Notes: a model not told the origin generated them from the letters alone. Shown: positions 9,989 to 20,018, counted from the stretch's first letter. The stretch: DNA of 64,000 nucleotides from Mediterraneibacter butyricigenes (GCF_003574295.1 NZ_BHGK01000001.1:434001-498000), one strand, 5' to 3'. Numbers and translations: made by a program.

Positions 9989-10045
9989 CTGATGTCGAAA
10001 CTTCTATTCTGTTGTATCTTTCCGTATGTCCTGTCGGATATCCGT

Positions 10046-11284
10046 CTATTTCTTAAAGAAATCCGGAATCTTGATGGACTGTTCTTTCACCTTACTGGAA
10101 GGTGTTCTCGGCTGCTGCATGGTCGGGATGGTTCCACCCTGCGGTCTCTCCGGAATATCCGACTGGATTCTTCTCTCCGGATTTGCAGAATGTGCAACAT
10201 GGGAAGAATTCAGACCTGCTGCTGAGGAAGTTGCTGCAGAACGTGTCGGAGAAACCATATCTCCTGACGGAAGAATGGATCCCATCTTCTGCTGTCCTTC
10301 CAGTCTTGCTTTCAGCTTGGAAGCACTTCCCCCTACGTTATGAAGTCCTGTTGCGATTACAGTGATTCTTGCCTCATCTGTGCGGCTGTCATCATACATC
10401 GCACCAAAGATAATGTTTGCTCCTTCTCCTGCCAGATCCTGCACGTAATCTGCGGCATCGGAAGCATCCATCAATGTAATATCTCCGGAAATATTGATAA
10501 TAACATGAGAAGCACCGGTGATGGTTGTCTCCAACAGAGGACTTGCCACTGCCTGTTTTACTGCTTCTAATGCCTTGTCATCCCCCTTGCCTTCACCGAT
10601 ACCGATATGTGCAATACCCTTGTCCTTCATAACGGTCTGGATATCTGCAAAGTCCAGGTTGATCAGTGACGGAACGTTGATCAGGTCGGTAATACCCTGA
10701 ATACCCTGCTGTAACACTTCGTCTGCCTTCTTCAGAGCTTCCGGCATCGTCGTTCTTCTGTCTACTACTTCCAACAGTTTATCATTCGGGATCACGATGA
10801 TGGTATCCACGTTTTCTTTTAATTTATCGATTCCTGCAAGTGCGTTCTCCATACGGGTTCTGGATTCAAAACGGAACGGTTTTGTAACAACACCTACGGT
10901 CAGTGCGCCCTGTTCTTTTGCGATTCTTGCAACCACCGGAGCTGCTCCTGTACCGGTACCGCCACCCATACCACAGGTAACAAATACCATGTCAGCACCT
11001 TTCAGTGCTGCGGAAATCTCCTCAGAACTTTCTTCTGCTGCTTTCTCTCCTACTTCCGGCTGTGCTCCTGCACCAAGTCCTTTGGTAAGTTTCTCGCCAA
11101 TCTGCATCAGTGTCGGTGCCTTGCAAAGCTGAAGCGCCTGTTTATCTGTATTGATCGCAATAAACTCTACTCCTGCGATCTGCTCATCGATCATTCGATT
11201 CACGGCATTATTTCCGCCGCCGCCTACTCCGATTACTATAATCCGTGCGGCTGCTTCTGATTCGTTTGTTTTAATTTCTAACAA
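10046..11284 (-). CDS. ftsZ: Cell division protein FtsZ (TTG start)
   Basis: Tubulin-like GTPase that forms the division ring. The signature GGGTGTG is at residues 107-113 and the T7-loop region [11 protein letters not shown] is intact. The C-terminus ends in the conserved peptide IKIPDFFKK that binds FtsA/SepF-type partners. I choose TTG at 11284 (L-E-I-K-T-N) because AGGAGG lies 8 bases before it and family members begin at this point; a longer in-frame ATG at 11380 would add 32 atypical residues and lacks a binding site. ftsA is absent upstream, as in many Clostridia. Gives 412 residues. Confidence 0.95.
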   Translation of the reverse strand: MLEIKTNESEAAARIIVIGVGGGGNNAVNRMIDEQIAGVEFIAINTDKQALQLCKAPTLMQIGEKLTKGLGAGAQPEVGEKAAEESSEEISAALKGADMVFVTCGMGGGTGTGAAPVVARIAKEQGALTVGVVTKPFRFESRTRMENALAGIDKLKENVDTIIVIPNDKLLEVVDRRTTMPEALKKADEVLQQGIQGITDLINVPSLINLDFADIQTVMKDKGIAHIGIGEGKGDDKALEAVKQAVASPLLETTITGASHVIINISGDITLMDASDAADYVQDLAGEGANIIFGAMYDDSRTDEARITVIATGLHNVGGSASKLKARLEGQQKMGSILPSGDMVSPTRSAATSSAAGLNSSHVAHSANPERRIQSDIPERPQGGTIPTMQQPRTPSSKVKEQSIKIPDFFKK

Positions 11285-11359
11285 GGGTCTTTCCTCCTTC
11301 GTTGTTCTTACTAACTTCTTATACTTCCCTGATATTGAACGATACAATCCAATAAGTAT

Positions 11360-11388
11360 ATAATATAGTTTTTTAGCCAAATAATCAA
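11360..11388 (-). promoter_or_regulatory. Probable sigma-A promoter of ftsZ
   Basis: Minus strand TTGATT (11383-11388), 17-base spacer, TATTAT (11360-11365), ending about 75 bases before the TTG start. It would give ftsZ its own transcript in addition to read-through from divIB. Confidence 0.6.
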
Positions 11389-11479
11389 TAGAATTTTTTA
11401 CACTTTTTGCATTTTTTCCTTACAATTCAACTATATCAGATTCCAGACTCTTTCTCCTGAAAAATCTGATTTTCATTTT

Positions 11480-12424
11480 CTAATTATAGTCCGAGTCGTA
11501 ATCTGAGTCATAATCCGAGTCGTAATCTGAGTCATAATCCGAATCATAATCTGAATCATAGTCGGAATCATAATCACTGCTGTCATACGAATTATCATCA
11601 TAGCCGGAATCATAATCGCTATTGTAATCGGAGTCACTGTCCTCAGAATCACTGCCGGAATCTTCCGTATTTTCTTCCTTATCCGGCACAAAGCTGATCG
11701 CTGCCCCAGAACCGAAATAATTTTCCAGGTGAAGGGTTCCTGTCGCATCCGGATATTTTTCCGAAAGTTTTTCCAGGATCGGAGGAATCTGGGCGATCTT
11801 TTCATCCAGTTTTCCACTTCCAAGCAATGCGGTGATCTGGCCGAAATATAAGGTTACATCTTTCCCCTCAAACACGATCCGATCCGGCGAAAGCTCCTGT
11901 TTCTTCACTTCACTTGTCACGGTCAGAACCGAATCAAAGATCTCCGTGTCTTCCACCGGAAGCACCTTGTGTGCTTTCACATCCGCCGTGGTCAGATTGA
12001 TCCCCTCAATCTTTGGTACTCCGTCCACAGACTCCAGATCTGCGATCAGTGCCACCACTCCGTCTTTGTCAAAATAAATATATTTTCCGTTCAGCTCCAG
12101 ATAGCCGATGATAGATGTTTCATAGACCCGGATCCGGATGGTCCATGGATTCTTCAGACTGATGTCCGCACCTTCCACCAGGGGAAGATCCTTCATCTGG
12201 GTATGACGGTATTTCCACCAGACATACGCAGAATTGGACGTGTATTTATCTTTCTTTAACCAGTTTACAATCTCGGTTTCCGATGTGTAGGAATTTCCCG
12301 TCACTTCAATTTTCTGTATATGAAACAGCAAAAGGAAGGCAAGGATCAGAATGGCAAGTCCGAGAACCAACGCCAGAAATCCGGACCAGACTCCTTCTCT
12401 CTTTTTCTTTCTTTTCTTCTTCAT
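11480..12424 (-). CDS. divIB: Cell division protein DivIB/FtsQ with Asp-Ser-Asp-Tyr tail
   Basis: Bitopic divisome protein that binds FtsL/DivIC. A Lys/Arg-rich cytoplasmic start (MKKKRKKKR) is followed by one membrane helix (about residues 15-35) and a POTRA domain beginning HIQKIEVTGNSY, then the beta domain. The last ~65 residues (from about 250) are an acidic, Tyr-rich extension outside the membrane that ends in about eight nearly perfect DSDY units. Most DivIB proteins have only a short disordered gamma tail, so the repeat is lineage-specific. Gene order (after murD-ftsW, before ftsZ) supports the call. Confidence 0.93.
   Translation of the reverse strand: MKKKRKKKREGVWSGFLALVLGLAILILAFLLLFHIQKIEVTGNSYTSETEIVNWLKKDKYTSNSAYVWWKYRHTQMKDLPLVEGADISLKNPWTIRIRVYETSIIGYLELNGKYIYFDKDGVVALIADLESVDGVPKIEGINLTTADVKAHKVLPVEDTEIFDSVLTVTSEVKKQELSPDRIVFEGKDVTLYFGQITALLGSGKLDEKIAQIPPILEKLSEKYPDATGTLHLENYFGSGAAISFVPDKEENTEDSGSDSEDSDSDYNSDYDSGYDDNSYDSSDYDSDYDSDYDSDYDSDYDSDYDSDYDSDYN
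11487..11580. repeat. 12-bp tandem repeat coding for DSDY
   Basis: About eight 12-base units with alternating synonymous variants (tcRtaatcYgag on the plus strand) at the 3' end of divIB. Alternating TCC/TCT and AAT/CGT-type third-base variation suggests duplication of a 24-base double unit. Length could change by replication slippage without shifting frame. Confidence 0.85.
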
Positions 12425-12538
12425 TCGTACTCCTTTCCTATCCCGTACTTTTTTTGTTTTTACTCTTTTTATCTCAGAGTATCTTTATCGCTTTACACGT
12501 TTCGCTTTTTACTTTTTTTGTTTTTCCGGTTATCTTTT

Positions 12539-13684
12539 TCATTCTATCAAATTTGATACACTCAGCACAAGCCCCATTTCGATCAGAAGGAACACAACCG
12601 AGGTACCGCCGTAACTTACAAACGGAAGCGTAATCCCGGTATTGGGAATGGAATTTGTCACCACGGCAATATTTAAGATTACCTGGATCATCATGTGCGC
12701 CATGGCTCCCGCCGCGATCAACGCGCCAAACAGATCTCTGGCATGCGTCGCGATCACGAAGAACCTCCAGATCATAAGCAGGAACAACAACAGAATCAGT
12801 CCCGCTCCCACCAGCCCCAGTTCTTCACAAATAATCGAAAAAATCATATCATTCTGCGCTTCTGGAAGAAATCCCAGCTTCTGAATGCTCTTGCCCAGCC
12901 CCTGCCCGAACAGACCGCCGGAACCGATGGCATAAAGTCCCTGCAGCGTCTGATACCCTTTTTCAAACTGTTCCGGATTCCGCCAGATCTCCAACCGCTC
13001 CAGGCGATAACTTTCCAGTCCCAGAAAAATCCCCAGAAATCCTGCCCCTGCAGCCGCCATCCACAGGAACTGCCCGTATTTCGGACTTGCCGTAAAGATC
13101 AGGATCCCGGCGATTCCCAGAATAATAATTGCCGTACTCAGGTTGCTTGCCCCTACCAGACCTGCAATGGGAAGTACCGGAAGAAACAATCGGATCATGG
13201 TAGAAAATTTTCCGATCTTTTTGGTCTGTCGCTCGATCATCCATGCCAGGAACAGGATAACCGCCACCTTCGCAAATTCCGACGGCTGAAAAGAAAACGG
13301 ACCCAAAGACAGCCATCTTTTGGATCCGTTATATTCTTTTCCCACAAACAAAACCGCAACAGACAGGGCAAGCGCACTGACATAAGCTGCCGGAGCAAAC
13401 CGGCTCCATTTGTGGTAGTCAATCCCGGCCGTCACAAACATTCCAACCAGTCCCAGTATCGTTGCAAATCCCTGCTTTTTCAGATAGTAAAAGCGATCAT
13501 GAAATTTCGTCAGTCCGTTATAAGAACTGGTGCTGTACATCAAAACCAGTCCCACCGCCACCAGAATCCAGATCACCACCAACAGCGTTGTATCATAATG
13601 ATTCTTCCCGGACCCCGCTGATTGCTTTGCGCTTATCGATTGCTTCGATTGCACTGATTCATTTGACTGCTTCAAATTGTGCAC
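12539..13684 (-). CDS. SEDS peptidoglycan polymerase FtsW/SpoVE
   Basis: Ten-helix SEDS glycosyltransferase that polymerises lipid II with a class B PBP. Family motifs are clear: STSSYN after helix 1, GSKRWLSLGPFSFQPSEFAK, and the region with the essential Asp, EAQNDMIFSIICEELG; the C-terminus has the NTGITLPFVSYGGTS signature. Position after murD and before divIB matches spoVE of Bacillus. The start is uncertain: GTG at 13684 is almost on top of AGGAG, while TTG at 13675 has an 8-base gap. A second SEDS gene lies at 23756, so one is probably vegetative and the other sporulation-linked. Confidence 0.92.
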   Translation of the reverse strand: MHNLKQSNESVQSKQSISAKQSAGSGKNHYDTTLLVVIWILVAVGLVLMYSTSSYNGLTKFHDRFYYLKKQGFATILGLVGMFVTAGIDYHKWSRFAPAAYVSALALSVAVLFVGKEYNGSKRWLSLGPFSFQPSEFAKVAVILFLAWMIERQTKKIGKFSTMIRLFLPVLPIAGLVGASNLSTAIIILGIAGILIFTASPKYGQFLWMAAAGAGFLGIFLGLESYRLERLEIWRNPEQFEKGYQTLQGLYAIGSGGLFGQGLGKSIQKLGFLPEAQNDMIFSIICEELGLVGAGLILLLFLLMIWRFFVIATHARDLFGALIAAGAMAHMMIQVILNIAVVTNSIPNTGITLPFVSYGGTSVVFLLIEMGLVLSVSNLIE

Positions 13685-13712
13685 TCCTGCTCAGACTTTT
13701 TTGCTTTTCGCT

Positions 13713-15071
13713 TTACGTCTCAGGCAATGCCCGGACAAGCTCTTTAAAGATTTCTCCACGTTGCTCGTAATTCTTAAACATTCCCCAGCTTGCACAGGCC
13801 GGTGAAAGAAGAACCGCGTCTCCCGGTTCTGCGTATTTCACACATTTCTCAAACGCTTCTTCAAAGGTATCTGCAAACACATAATCCTCGAACCCATTTG
13901 CCTTTGCACACTCTGCGATCTTCTCCCGGGTTGCTCCGATCAGAACCAGTTTCTTCACTTTTCCGTCAAAAGCCTGGATCCATTCATCATAGGAAGAATC
14001 CTTGTCATATCCTCCGCCGATCAGAACCGTCTTCCGGTTCATCGCCTTAATCCCGCGAATTGCTGCATCCGGATTGGTTCCTTTCGAGTCATTATAGTAA
14101 GTGACCCCCTGTTTTTCTGCCACGAATTCGATTCGGTGTTCCACTCCTGCAAATGCTTTAACAACCTTTCGGATCACCTCGGTCGGAACTCCGTAGGCTT
14201 TTGCACAGGCTGCCGCCGCCATTACATTTTCATAGTTATGAGTGCCGAGAAGCTGCAGTTCATCGATGGTACAAAGCACTTCTTCTGCTTCTCCATTCAG
14301 CTTCAACACAATCTTACCATCCTCAAGAAATACACCCTCTTCCAGACGTCTTGCGCTGCTGAAAAAAATCACCTTTGCTTTCAGGGTTTCTCCGAACGGC
14401 CGCAAGACCTCATCCTCATAATTCAGCACACAGGTATCTTCCTCTGTCTGATTCACTGTGATGTTTTCTTTCGCCGCAATATATGCTTCCATCGTATGAT
14501 GACGATTCAGATGATCCGGTGTGATGTTTAAGATCGCACTGACTTTCGGTGCAAAACTGTGGATTGTTTCCAACTGGAAGCTGCTCATCTCTGCCACCGC
14601 AACGGAATCTTCTGCCATGGAAAGCACTGCATCCGTATACGGATTTCCGATATTTCCCACCACAAACACGCTGTCTTTGTATGCTTTCATGATCTCGCCA
14701 AGCAAAGAGGTCGTTGTGGTCTTTCCGTTGGTTCCCGTAATTGCCAGTACATCCCCTTTTCCATAGACATACGCCAGTTCTACTTCTCCCCAGATCGGTA
14801 TCTGTAACGCTTTCATCTCTTCCACTACCGGAAGATCCATCGGAACTCCCGGACTCAAAACTACCAGTGCCAGAGACTCCATCACGTCTTTTGAAAGGTC
14901 GCCCAGAATCACCTGAACCTCTCCCGTCTTTTCTTTTAACGCTTCCGGATCCAAGGACGTATTGCCGTCATAAAGGATCACCTGTGCCTGCTGTGCAAGC
15001 AATAATTTACACGCTGCGATCCCGCTGATCCCGGAGCCGAATACCAGTACATTTTTCCCTTTGATCTCCAT
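13713..15071 (-). CDS. murD: UDP-N-acetylmuramoylalanine--D-glutamate ligase
   Basis: Adds D-Glu to UDP-MurNAc-L-Ala in cytosolic peptidoglycan precursor synthesis. The ATP-binding motif GTNGKTTTTSLLGEI and the central NITPDHLNRH motif (Mg/substrate site) are present; C-terminal YNDSKGTNPDA matches the family. 452 residues from the start at 15071 (MEIKGKNVLVFGSG), preceded by AGGG 7 bases upstream. Lies between mraY and ftsW as in the canonical cluster. Confidence 0.97.
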   Translation of the reverse strand: MEIKGKNVLVFGSGISGIAACKLLLAQQAQVILYDGNTSLDPEALKEKTGEVQVILGDLSKDVMESLALVVLSPGVPMDLPVVEEMKALQIPIWGEVELAYVYGKGDVLAITGTNGKTTTTSLLGEIMKAYKDSVFVVGNIGNPYTDAVLSMAEDSVAVAEMSSFQLETIHSFAPKVSAILNITPDHLNRHHTMEAYIAAKENITVNQTEEDTCVLNYEDEVLRPFGETLKAKVIFFSSARRLEEGVFLEDGKIVLKLNGEAEEVLCTIDELQLLGTHNYENVMAAAACAKAYGVPTEVIRKVVKAFAGVEHRIEFVAEKQGVTYYNDSKGTNPDAAIRGIKAMNRKTVLIGGGYDKDSSYDEWIQAFDGKVKKLVLIGATREKIAECAKANGFEDYVFADTFEEAFEKCVKYAEPGDAVLLSPACASWGMFKNYEQRGEIFKELVRALPET

Positions 15072-15100
15072 CTTTTTTCCCTGCTTTCTGTCGTTCTTTT

Positions 15101-16057
15101 TTATAATCCCATATATGCGACCAGACAAAGGATCGCTGTTACGATGGAAAAGACCGCAACCACTCTGGTCTCTGACCATCCGCACAATTCAAAATGATGA
15201 TGGATCGGTGCCATCTTGAAAAACCGTTTTCCGCCTGTTTTCTTAAAATATGTGACCTGTATCATAACAGAAACAACTTCTACTAAGTAAATCAGTCCCA
15301 CGATCAGGATGAACAACGGCATCTGAAGCATATATGCCGTAGCGGAAACAAAACCTCCCAGCGCCAGAGAACCGGTATCTCCCATGAATACACTGGCCGG
15401 ATATACATTAAATAAGAGGAATCCCATCAATGCTCCGATCACCGCACAGGTAATCGGTTCGATCCCGCTTTTGGTTCCGATCGCCACCACCGAGAAAAAG
15501 ACTGCCACCAGCAATGTAACACTGGAAGCCAGACCGTCCAGTCCGTCTGTAAAATTGGTTCCATTGACCGTACCGATCACCGCCACAAACAGAAGCGGAA
15601 TCGCAAGCCATCCGATATCCCAGTACATTCCCCCGGAAAACGGGATCAGCATGGTCAGCGGAATATGCGCCACCTTCACAATATAGTAGGAAAAAATACC
15701 TGTCACTACGATCTGCAGCGCCATTTTCTGCATCGGAAACAAGCCGTCTGAACGCCGCATCACAACTTTCAGATAATCATCCAGAAATCCGATCAGTCCA
15801 AAACCAAGGGTCAGAAACAGGATCGGGATAATCTTCGGATAATCTTTAATATAGAACAGAGAAGTAATCGCAATACTTGCCAGTATGATCACGCCTCCCA
15901 TGGTAGGAGTCCCTGCTTTCTTCAGATGAGACTTCACTCCGTCTTCCCGTTCCGTCTGTCCCATTTTCAATTTTCTCAGAAACGGTATGATCACCGGTCC
16001 CATCAGAAGACTCAGTGCGAAAGAAATCAGCACCGGTACTATCACTGTCTTACTCAT
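15101..16057 (-). CDS. mraY: Phospho-N-acetylmuramoyl-pentapeptide transferase
   Basis: Integral membrane enzyme making lipid I from UDP-MurNAc-pentapeptide and undecaprenyl phosphate. 318 residues with about ten helices; KKAGTPTMGG near the N-terminus, GFLDDYLKV (Asp-Asp motif), NFTDGLDGLA, and the HHHFE loop (PIHHHFELCGW) are all present. Binding site AGAGGTG precedes the start. Confidence 0.97.
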   Translation of the reverse strand: MSKTVIVPVLISFALSLLMGPVIIPFLRKLKMGQTEREDGVKSHLKKAGTPTMGGVIILASIAITSLFYIKDYPKIIPILFLTLGFGLIGFLDDYLKVVMRRSDGLFPMQKMALQIVVTGIFSYYIVKVAHIPLTMLIPFSGGMYWDIGWLAIPLLFVAVIGTVNGTNFTDGLDGLASSVTLLVAVFFSVVAIGTKSGIEPITCAVIGALMGFLLFNVYPASVFMGDTGSLALGGFVSATAYMLQMPLFILIVGLIYLVEVVSVMIQVTYFKKTGGKRFFKMAPIHHHFELCGWSETRVVAVFSIVTAILCLVAYMGL

Positions 16058-16112
16058 ATATACACCTCTTTATCTTTCTTGTTCTTAAAACGCCTCACTA
16101 AGTATACCGCAT

Positions 16113-17912
16113 TCAATTCCCTTTTTCAATGCCAAGATAAGGAAGCGCATTCTCAAAAATATCACGCAATACCGGGGCTGCAATGGTTCCTCCATAATAG
16201 ATTCCCTGTGGATCATGGATCACCACCATCCCCAGGATTTCCGGATCCTCCGCCGGTGCAAACCCTATAAAGGAAGAGATATATTTATTGGCACTTCTCG
16301 GAAGAGTTTGAGACGTGGCCGTCTTTCCGCCGATCCGGTACCCCTCCACTGCCCCGTTTTTTCCAGAACCTTCCGACACCACACTTTCCAGAAGCGTTCG
16401 CATCGTTTCCGAAGTCTTCTTCGACACCACACCTTTTGTTTTCGAATAGGAAAATGTCTCGATCACCTGCCCCTCCTGATCCCGGATACATTTTGCAAAA
16501 TGCGGGGTCACTCTGGTTCCTCCGTTGATCAGGGAGCTGACCGTCACCGCCATCTGGATCGGCGTGATCTGAAAGGACTGGCCGAAAGACATGGTCGCCA
16601 GTTCCACCAGTCCGATATTGTCTTTTTTGTGCATGATCGTTGCTGCTTCCCCCGGAAGATCGATGCCCGTCTTTCCCATCAGGCCGAACTGCTGAAAATA
16701 TTCATAGAACCGGTCAGCACCTAGACGAAGCCCAATGTCGATAAATACCGGGTTGCAGGAGTTCTGGATTCCCTGTACAAAGGTTTCCGCCCCATGTCCT
16801 CCCACTTTATGACACCGGATTCTCCGATCTTCTACTACCCGGTAGCCCGGACAGGAAAAGGTATCCTGAAGACTGACTACACCTTCTTCCAGACAGGCTG
16901 ACGCCGTGATGATCTTAAACGTCGAGCCTGGTTCATAGGTATCGTTGATACAGCCGTTTCTCCACATCTGATTCAGAAGATTCTGCTTTTCTGCATCCGA
17001 CATCCCTGTTGTTCCCATCCACGTATCTGTTTCTCCTGATGTACCAGAATTATGAAGCGAATCATCCGCCTGTGTACCCTCACCTGCATTTCCCATATTC
17101 AACGTAAACGGTTCGTTCAGATCAAATTCCGGCACATTGACCATGGCAAGGATCTCTCCGTTTTTCGGATTCATCAGGATCACAAAGACTTTCTGCGCCT
17201 GCTTTTCTTCCAGTACCTTCTCTGCCGCCTGCTGAGCATAAGTCTGGAGATTATAATCCAACGTCACTTCCAGGGTATTGCCCGGAATCGGTTCAATCCG
17301 GTCTTCCGCCATTTTCTCCAGTTCCAGTCCTCTGGCATCTGTCAGTGTCAGGATCCGCCCGTTCTTGCCTTTTAAAATCTCTTCATATTTTACTTCAAGC
17401 CCGATGATTCCCTGATTATCTCCTCCAGTAAAGCCCAGCACCTTGGAAGCCAGTTTTCCGTAAGGATAATAACGTTTATAGTCTTCATCCACCTTCACCC
17501 CTGCCAGACCATATTCCCGGATTCGATCTCCTGTCTCCTTTTCGACATTCGTCTTAACCCGCTCCATTGAAGAAACTTTTTCCACCCGCTTACGCACATC
17601 CTGTTCGGGAAGTTCCAGTTCTTCGCTTAAAACCTGAATGACCTGTTCCGGATCTTTGATCTGATTATGAATCACCGAAATCGTACAAACTGACTGATTT
17701 GCTGCCAGAATTTTCTGATTCCGGTCCACAATTAACCCTCTGGCTGCTTTGATCTCCCGCTCCCGTTCATGAAGTGCTTCTGCCTGTTTCTGATAATATT
17801 CCGCTTGAAAGATCATCAGATAAATTAACCTTCCCACCAGCCCCAGAATCATGGCGAAACAGAGACCAAACACAAGTAAGATCTTCCGTTTATGATACGT
17901 TTTATTTTTCAC
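16113..17912 (-). CDS. spoVD: SpoVD-like class B penicillin-binding protein
   Basis: Membrane-anchored transpeptidase, 599 residues. One N-terminal helix (about residues 11-35), PBP dimerisation domain, then transpeptidase with STFK (Ser near 330), SCN (NSCNPV near 385) and KTAT (GGKTATSQ near 525). Its place just after the vegetative class B PBP and before mraY matches spoVD, which makes spore cortex with SpoVE. No PASTA domain. Residues ~280-315 hold a Gly/Ser/Thr-rich insertion next to the active-site Ser. The GTG start lies only 6 bases after the T-run of a terminator hairpin and has a poor binding site, so its expression may be specially controlled. Confidence 0.88.
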   Translation of the reverse strand: MKNKTYHKRKILLVFGLCFAMILGLVGRLIYLMIFQAEYYQKQAEALHEREREIKAARGLIVDRNQKILAANQSVCTISVIHNQIKDPEQVIQVLSEELELPEQDVRKRVEKVSSMERVKTNVEKETGDRIREYGLAGVKVDEDYKRYYPYGKLASKVLGFTGGDNQGIIGLEVKYEEILKGKNGRILTLTDARGLELEKMAEDRIEPIPGNTLEVTLDYNLQTYAQQAAEKVLEEKQAQKVFVILMNPKNGEILAMVNVPEFDLNEPFTLNMGNAGEGTQADDSLHNSGTSGETDTWMGTTGMSDAEKQNLLNQMWRNGCINDTYEPGSTFKIITASACLEEGVVSLQDTFSCPGYRVVEDRRIRCHKVGGHGAETFVQGIQNSCNPVFIDIGLRLGADRFYEYFQQFGLMGKTGIDLPGEAATIMHKKDNIGLVELATMSFGQSFQITPIQMAVTVSSLINGGTRVTPHFAKCIRDQEGQVIETFSYSKTKGVVSKKTSETMRTLLESVVSEGSGKNGAVEGYRIGGKTATSQTLPRSANKYISSFIGFAPAEDPEILGMVVIHDPQGIYYGGTIAAPVLRDIFENALPYLGIEKGN

Positions 17913-17917
17913 CCAAA

Positions 17918-17966
17918 TAAAAAACCCTGTAAAAGATGTTGTTATAACCTATTACATCTTTTACAG
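17918..17966 (-). terminator. Terminator between the two class B PBP genes
   Basis: Minus strand CTGTAAAAGATGT (17954-17966) pairs with ACATCTTTTACAG (17927-17939), a 13-base stem followed by GG and a run of T (17918-17924). It would stop or attenuate the mraZ-rsmH-ftsL-pbp transcript before spoVD. Confidence 0.85.
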
Positions 17967-17991
17967 AGTTATTCCAATTCGTTTCATTCAC

Positions 17992-20010
17992 CTATTCTTC
18001 ATCATCATAACCGCTGTCCGCCCAGTCGGTATAATCCGGGTCGTAGGATCCGCTTTCATCTTCATAATATCCGGAATCATTCGAATAATTATCCTCATAG
18101 GAACTATCATAATCCTGATAATCATTCTGAGAACTTCCATTTCCTCCAGTTGCTGTTGCACTCTCTGATCGTGTGATATTCAAGTAAGGAAAAGCTTTCG
18201 CCATTATCTTCTGGGACAGTTCCATAATATAAGAACTCACCGACTGATTTTCCACATTCGGTTCGTCAATCACTACATAAATTACTACTTCCGGATTTTC
18301 CACCGGTGCATACCCAATAAAGGAAAGAAGATAGTTTCCATTTCCACGAGGAAGCTTTTCCGCTGTACCCGTTTTTCCACCAATTTCATATCCCTCTACC
18401 TGTGCAGAAGTTCCGGTTCCGTAATCCACAACGGCTTTCATATATTGTCTTACCTGATCAGAAGTTTCTGACGAAATGGTCTTTTTCAAAAGAACCGGAT
18501 CCTTTGTCTCCAATACATTTCCATCCTCATCCTGGATCTGCTTTACCACATGAGGCTCATAGTAGTTTCCACCATTCACCAAGGAACAAAAACCACTTGC
18601 CAACTGGATCATGGTCACATTAAAGTTCTGCCCAAAAGAGTTGGTCGCCAAATCCGTCACCTGCATGTTGTCTTTTGTATACAACAGACTGGCCGTATAC
18701 CCTTCGTTCGGAAGATCGATTCCCGTATATTGTCCAAAGCCAAAAATTCTCTGATATTTGGTAAAATTTTCTACTCCGATGGCTTCTGCGATCTGCATCA
18801 ATGCAACGTTACAGGAATTTGCAATTGCTTCTTCTATCGTCTGTGTTCCATGTCCGCTTCTCAAATGGCAGTGAATATCGTAATCTCCCACATGGAGAGA
18901 TCCTCCACAGACATACGTTTCATTTCCGGTGATTGCTCCAGTCTCCAGACCTGCTGCCACCGTAAATGGTTTCATCGTCGATCCCGGCTCAAAAGCATCG
19001 CTGATACAGAAATTTTTCCACATTTTGCTTCGCGCTTCCGTCTTTTCTTCATCCGACATCGACTTAATCTTCTTCTCGGAATAAATAAAGGAAAGATCTT
19101 CCGGATTGTTTGGATCAAAGTTCGGATAATTTGCCATCGCCAGAACTTCTCCGTTATTTGGATTCATCACAATCACACCCGTGTTGGCGCTTCCCGGTTC
19201 ATCCGCTCTTGCCTCTCCTTCATGTTCCTGGTTAAATTCCAGAATACTCTCCTCTACAATGCCCTGTAAGGTTGCATCAATCGTGGACACCACAGTATTT
19301 CCATTGACCGCTTCCTTCACCGTCTGTTCCAGAGACGAATTGTCATCTAAATATCCGTATTCTCTTCCATCGGTTCCGTTTAAAATGGAGTTGTATGCAC
19401 TTTCCAGCCCTACTGCTCCTGCATTTCCACTCCCTGAAAATCCAACTACAGTACTTGCCAGACTGTTGTAAGGATAAGTTCTCTTATAATTTTCCTCCAA
19501 CCAGATTCCGGTCACATTGGGGTACTTTTTCTTATCCCCTGTAATTTCTTCAAACTCTTTGGACTGTTCATAAGTCAGTCCTTTTTTCAAAATCTGATAT
19601 CGACTGTCCGGATTTTGCTGGATTGTTGCCCGGAGTTCTTTTTCATCCACTCCGAATTTACTGACCAACATGCTGATCGTTGACTCCTGAGCACCTTGAT
19701 TCAACTCTTCTGCCTCTCCCAGTGCTTTCACATCCAGGATCAGATTGTAGATTCGTTCACTGGTTGCCAGTTTTGTTCCGTTTCTGTCTACAATATCTCC
19801 CCGCTTAAACGGAATGGTTCTGCTGTCATATACTTGCTGATTCAGAACCTTTTTGGTATATTTATCACCATTTTTCACGTTGATCGTCATAATAATTCCT
19901 ATTAAAATAGCAAAAACTGCCATGACTGCCAAAAACAGAAATGCCAGCTTTTTCTGCATTCTTTTCGGAAATTTTCGGATCAGAAAGTTAAATTGATTTC
20001 TCTTTGCCAT
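17992..20010 (-). CDS. Division-specific class B PBP (FtsI/PBP2B) with acidic Tyr-rich tail
   Basis: Septal transpeptidase, 672 residues. N-terminal membrane helix at about 21-44; active-site STMK (Ser near 344), SCN (NSCNVAL near 398), KTGT (GGKTGTAEK near 548). After the transpeptidase domain there is a ~55-residue low-complexity tail rich in Asp, Tyr, Ser and Glu (DYQDYDSSYEDNY, then DPDYTDWADSGYDDEE) in place of PASTA domains. A similar Asp/Ser/Tyr tail ends DivIB in the same cluster. It directly follows ftsL (8-base gap), as pbpB does. Confidence 0.92.
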   Translation of the reverse strand: MAKRNQFNFLIRKFPKRMQKKLAFLFLAVMAVFAILIGIIMTINVKNGDKYTKKVLNQQVYDSRTIPFKRGDIVDRNGTKLATSERIYNLILDVKALGEAEELNQGAQESTISMLVSKFGVDEKELRATIQQNPDSRYQILKKGLTYEQSKEFEEITGDKKKYPNVTGIWLEENYKRTYPYNSLASTVVGFSGSGNAGAVGLESAYNSILNGTDGREYGYLDDNSSLEQTVKEAVNGNTVVSTIDATLQGIVEESILEFNQEHEGEARADEPGSANTGVIVMNPNNGEVLAMANYPNFDPNNPEDLSFIYSEKKIKSMSDEEKTEARSKMWKNFCISDAFEPGSTMKPFTVAAGLETGAITGNETYVCGGSLHVGDYDIHCHLRSGHGTQTIEEAIANSCNVALMQIAEAIGVENFTKYQRIFGFGQYTGIDLPNEGYTASLLYTKDNMQVTDLATNSFGQNFNVTMIQLASGFCSLVNGGNYYEPHVVKQIQDEDGNVLETKDPVLLKKTISSETSDQVRQYMKAVVDYGTGTSAQVEGYEIGGKTGTAEKLPRGNGNYLLSFIGYAPVENPEVVIYVVIDEPNVENQSVSSYIMELSQKIMAKAFPYLNITRSESATATGGNGSSQNDYQDYDSSYEDNYSNDSGYYEDESGSYDPDYTDWADSGYDDEE

Positions 20011-20018
20011 ATGCTTTC

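Noticed and set aside
11487-11580. Possible CRISPR-like array
   Set aside because: The regular 12-bp units have no spacers and are in frame within divIB; they encode DSDY repeats.
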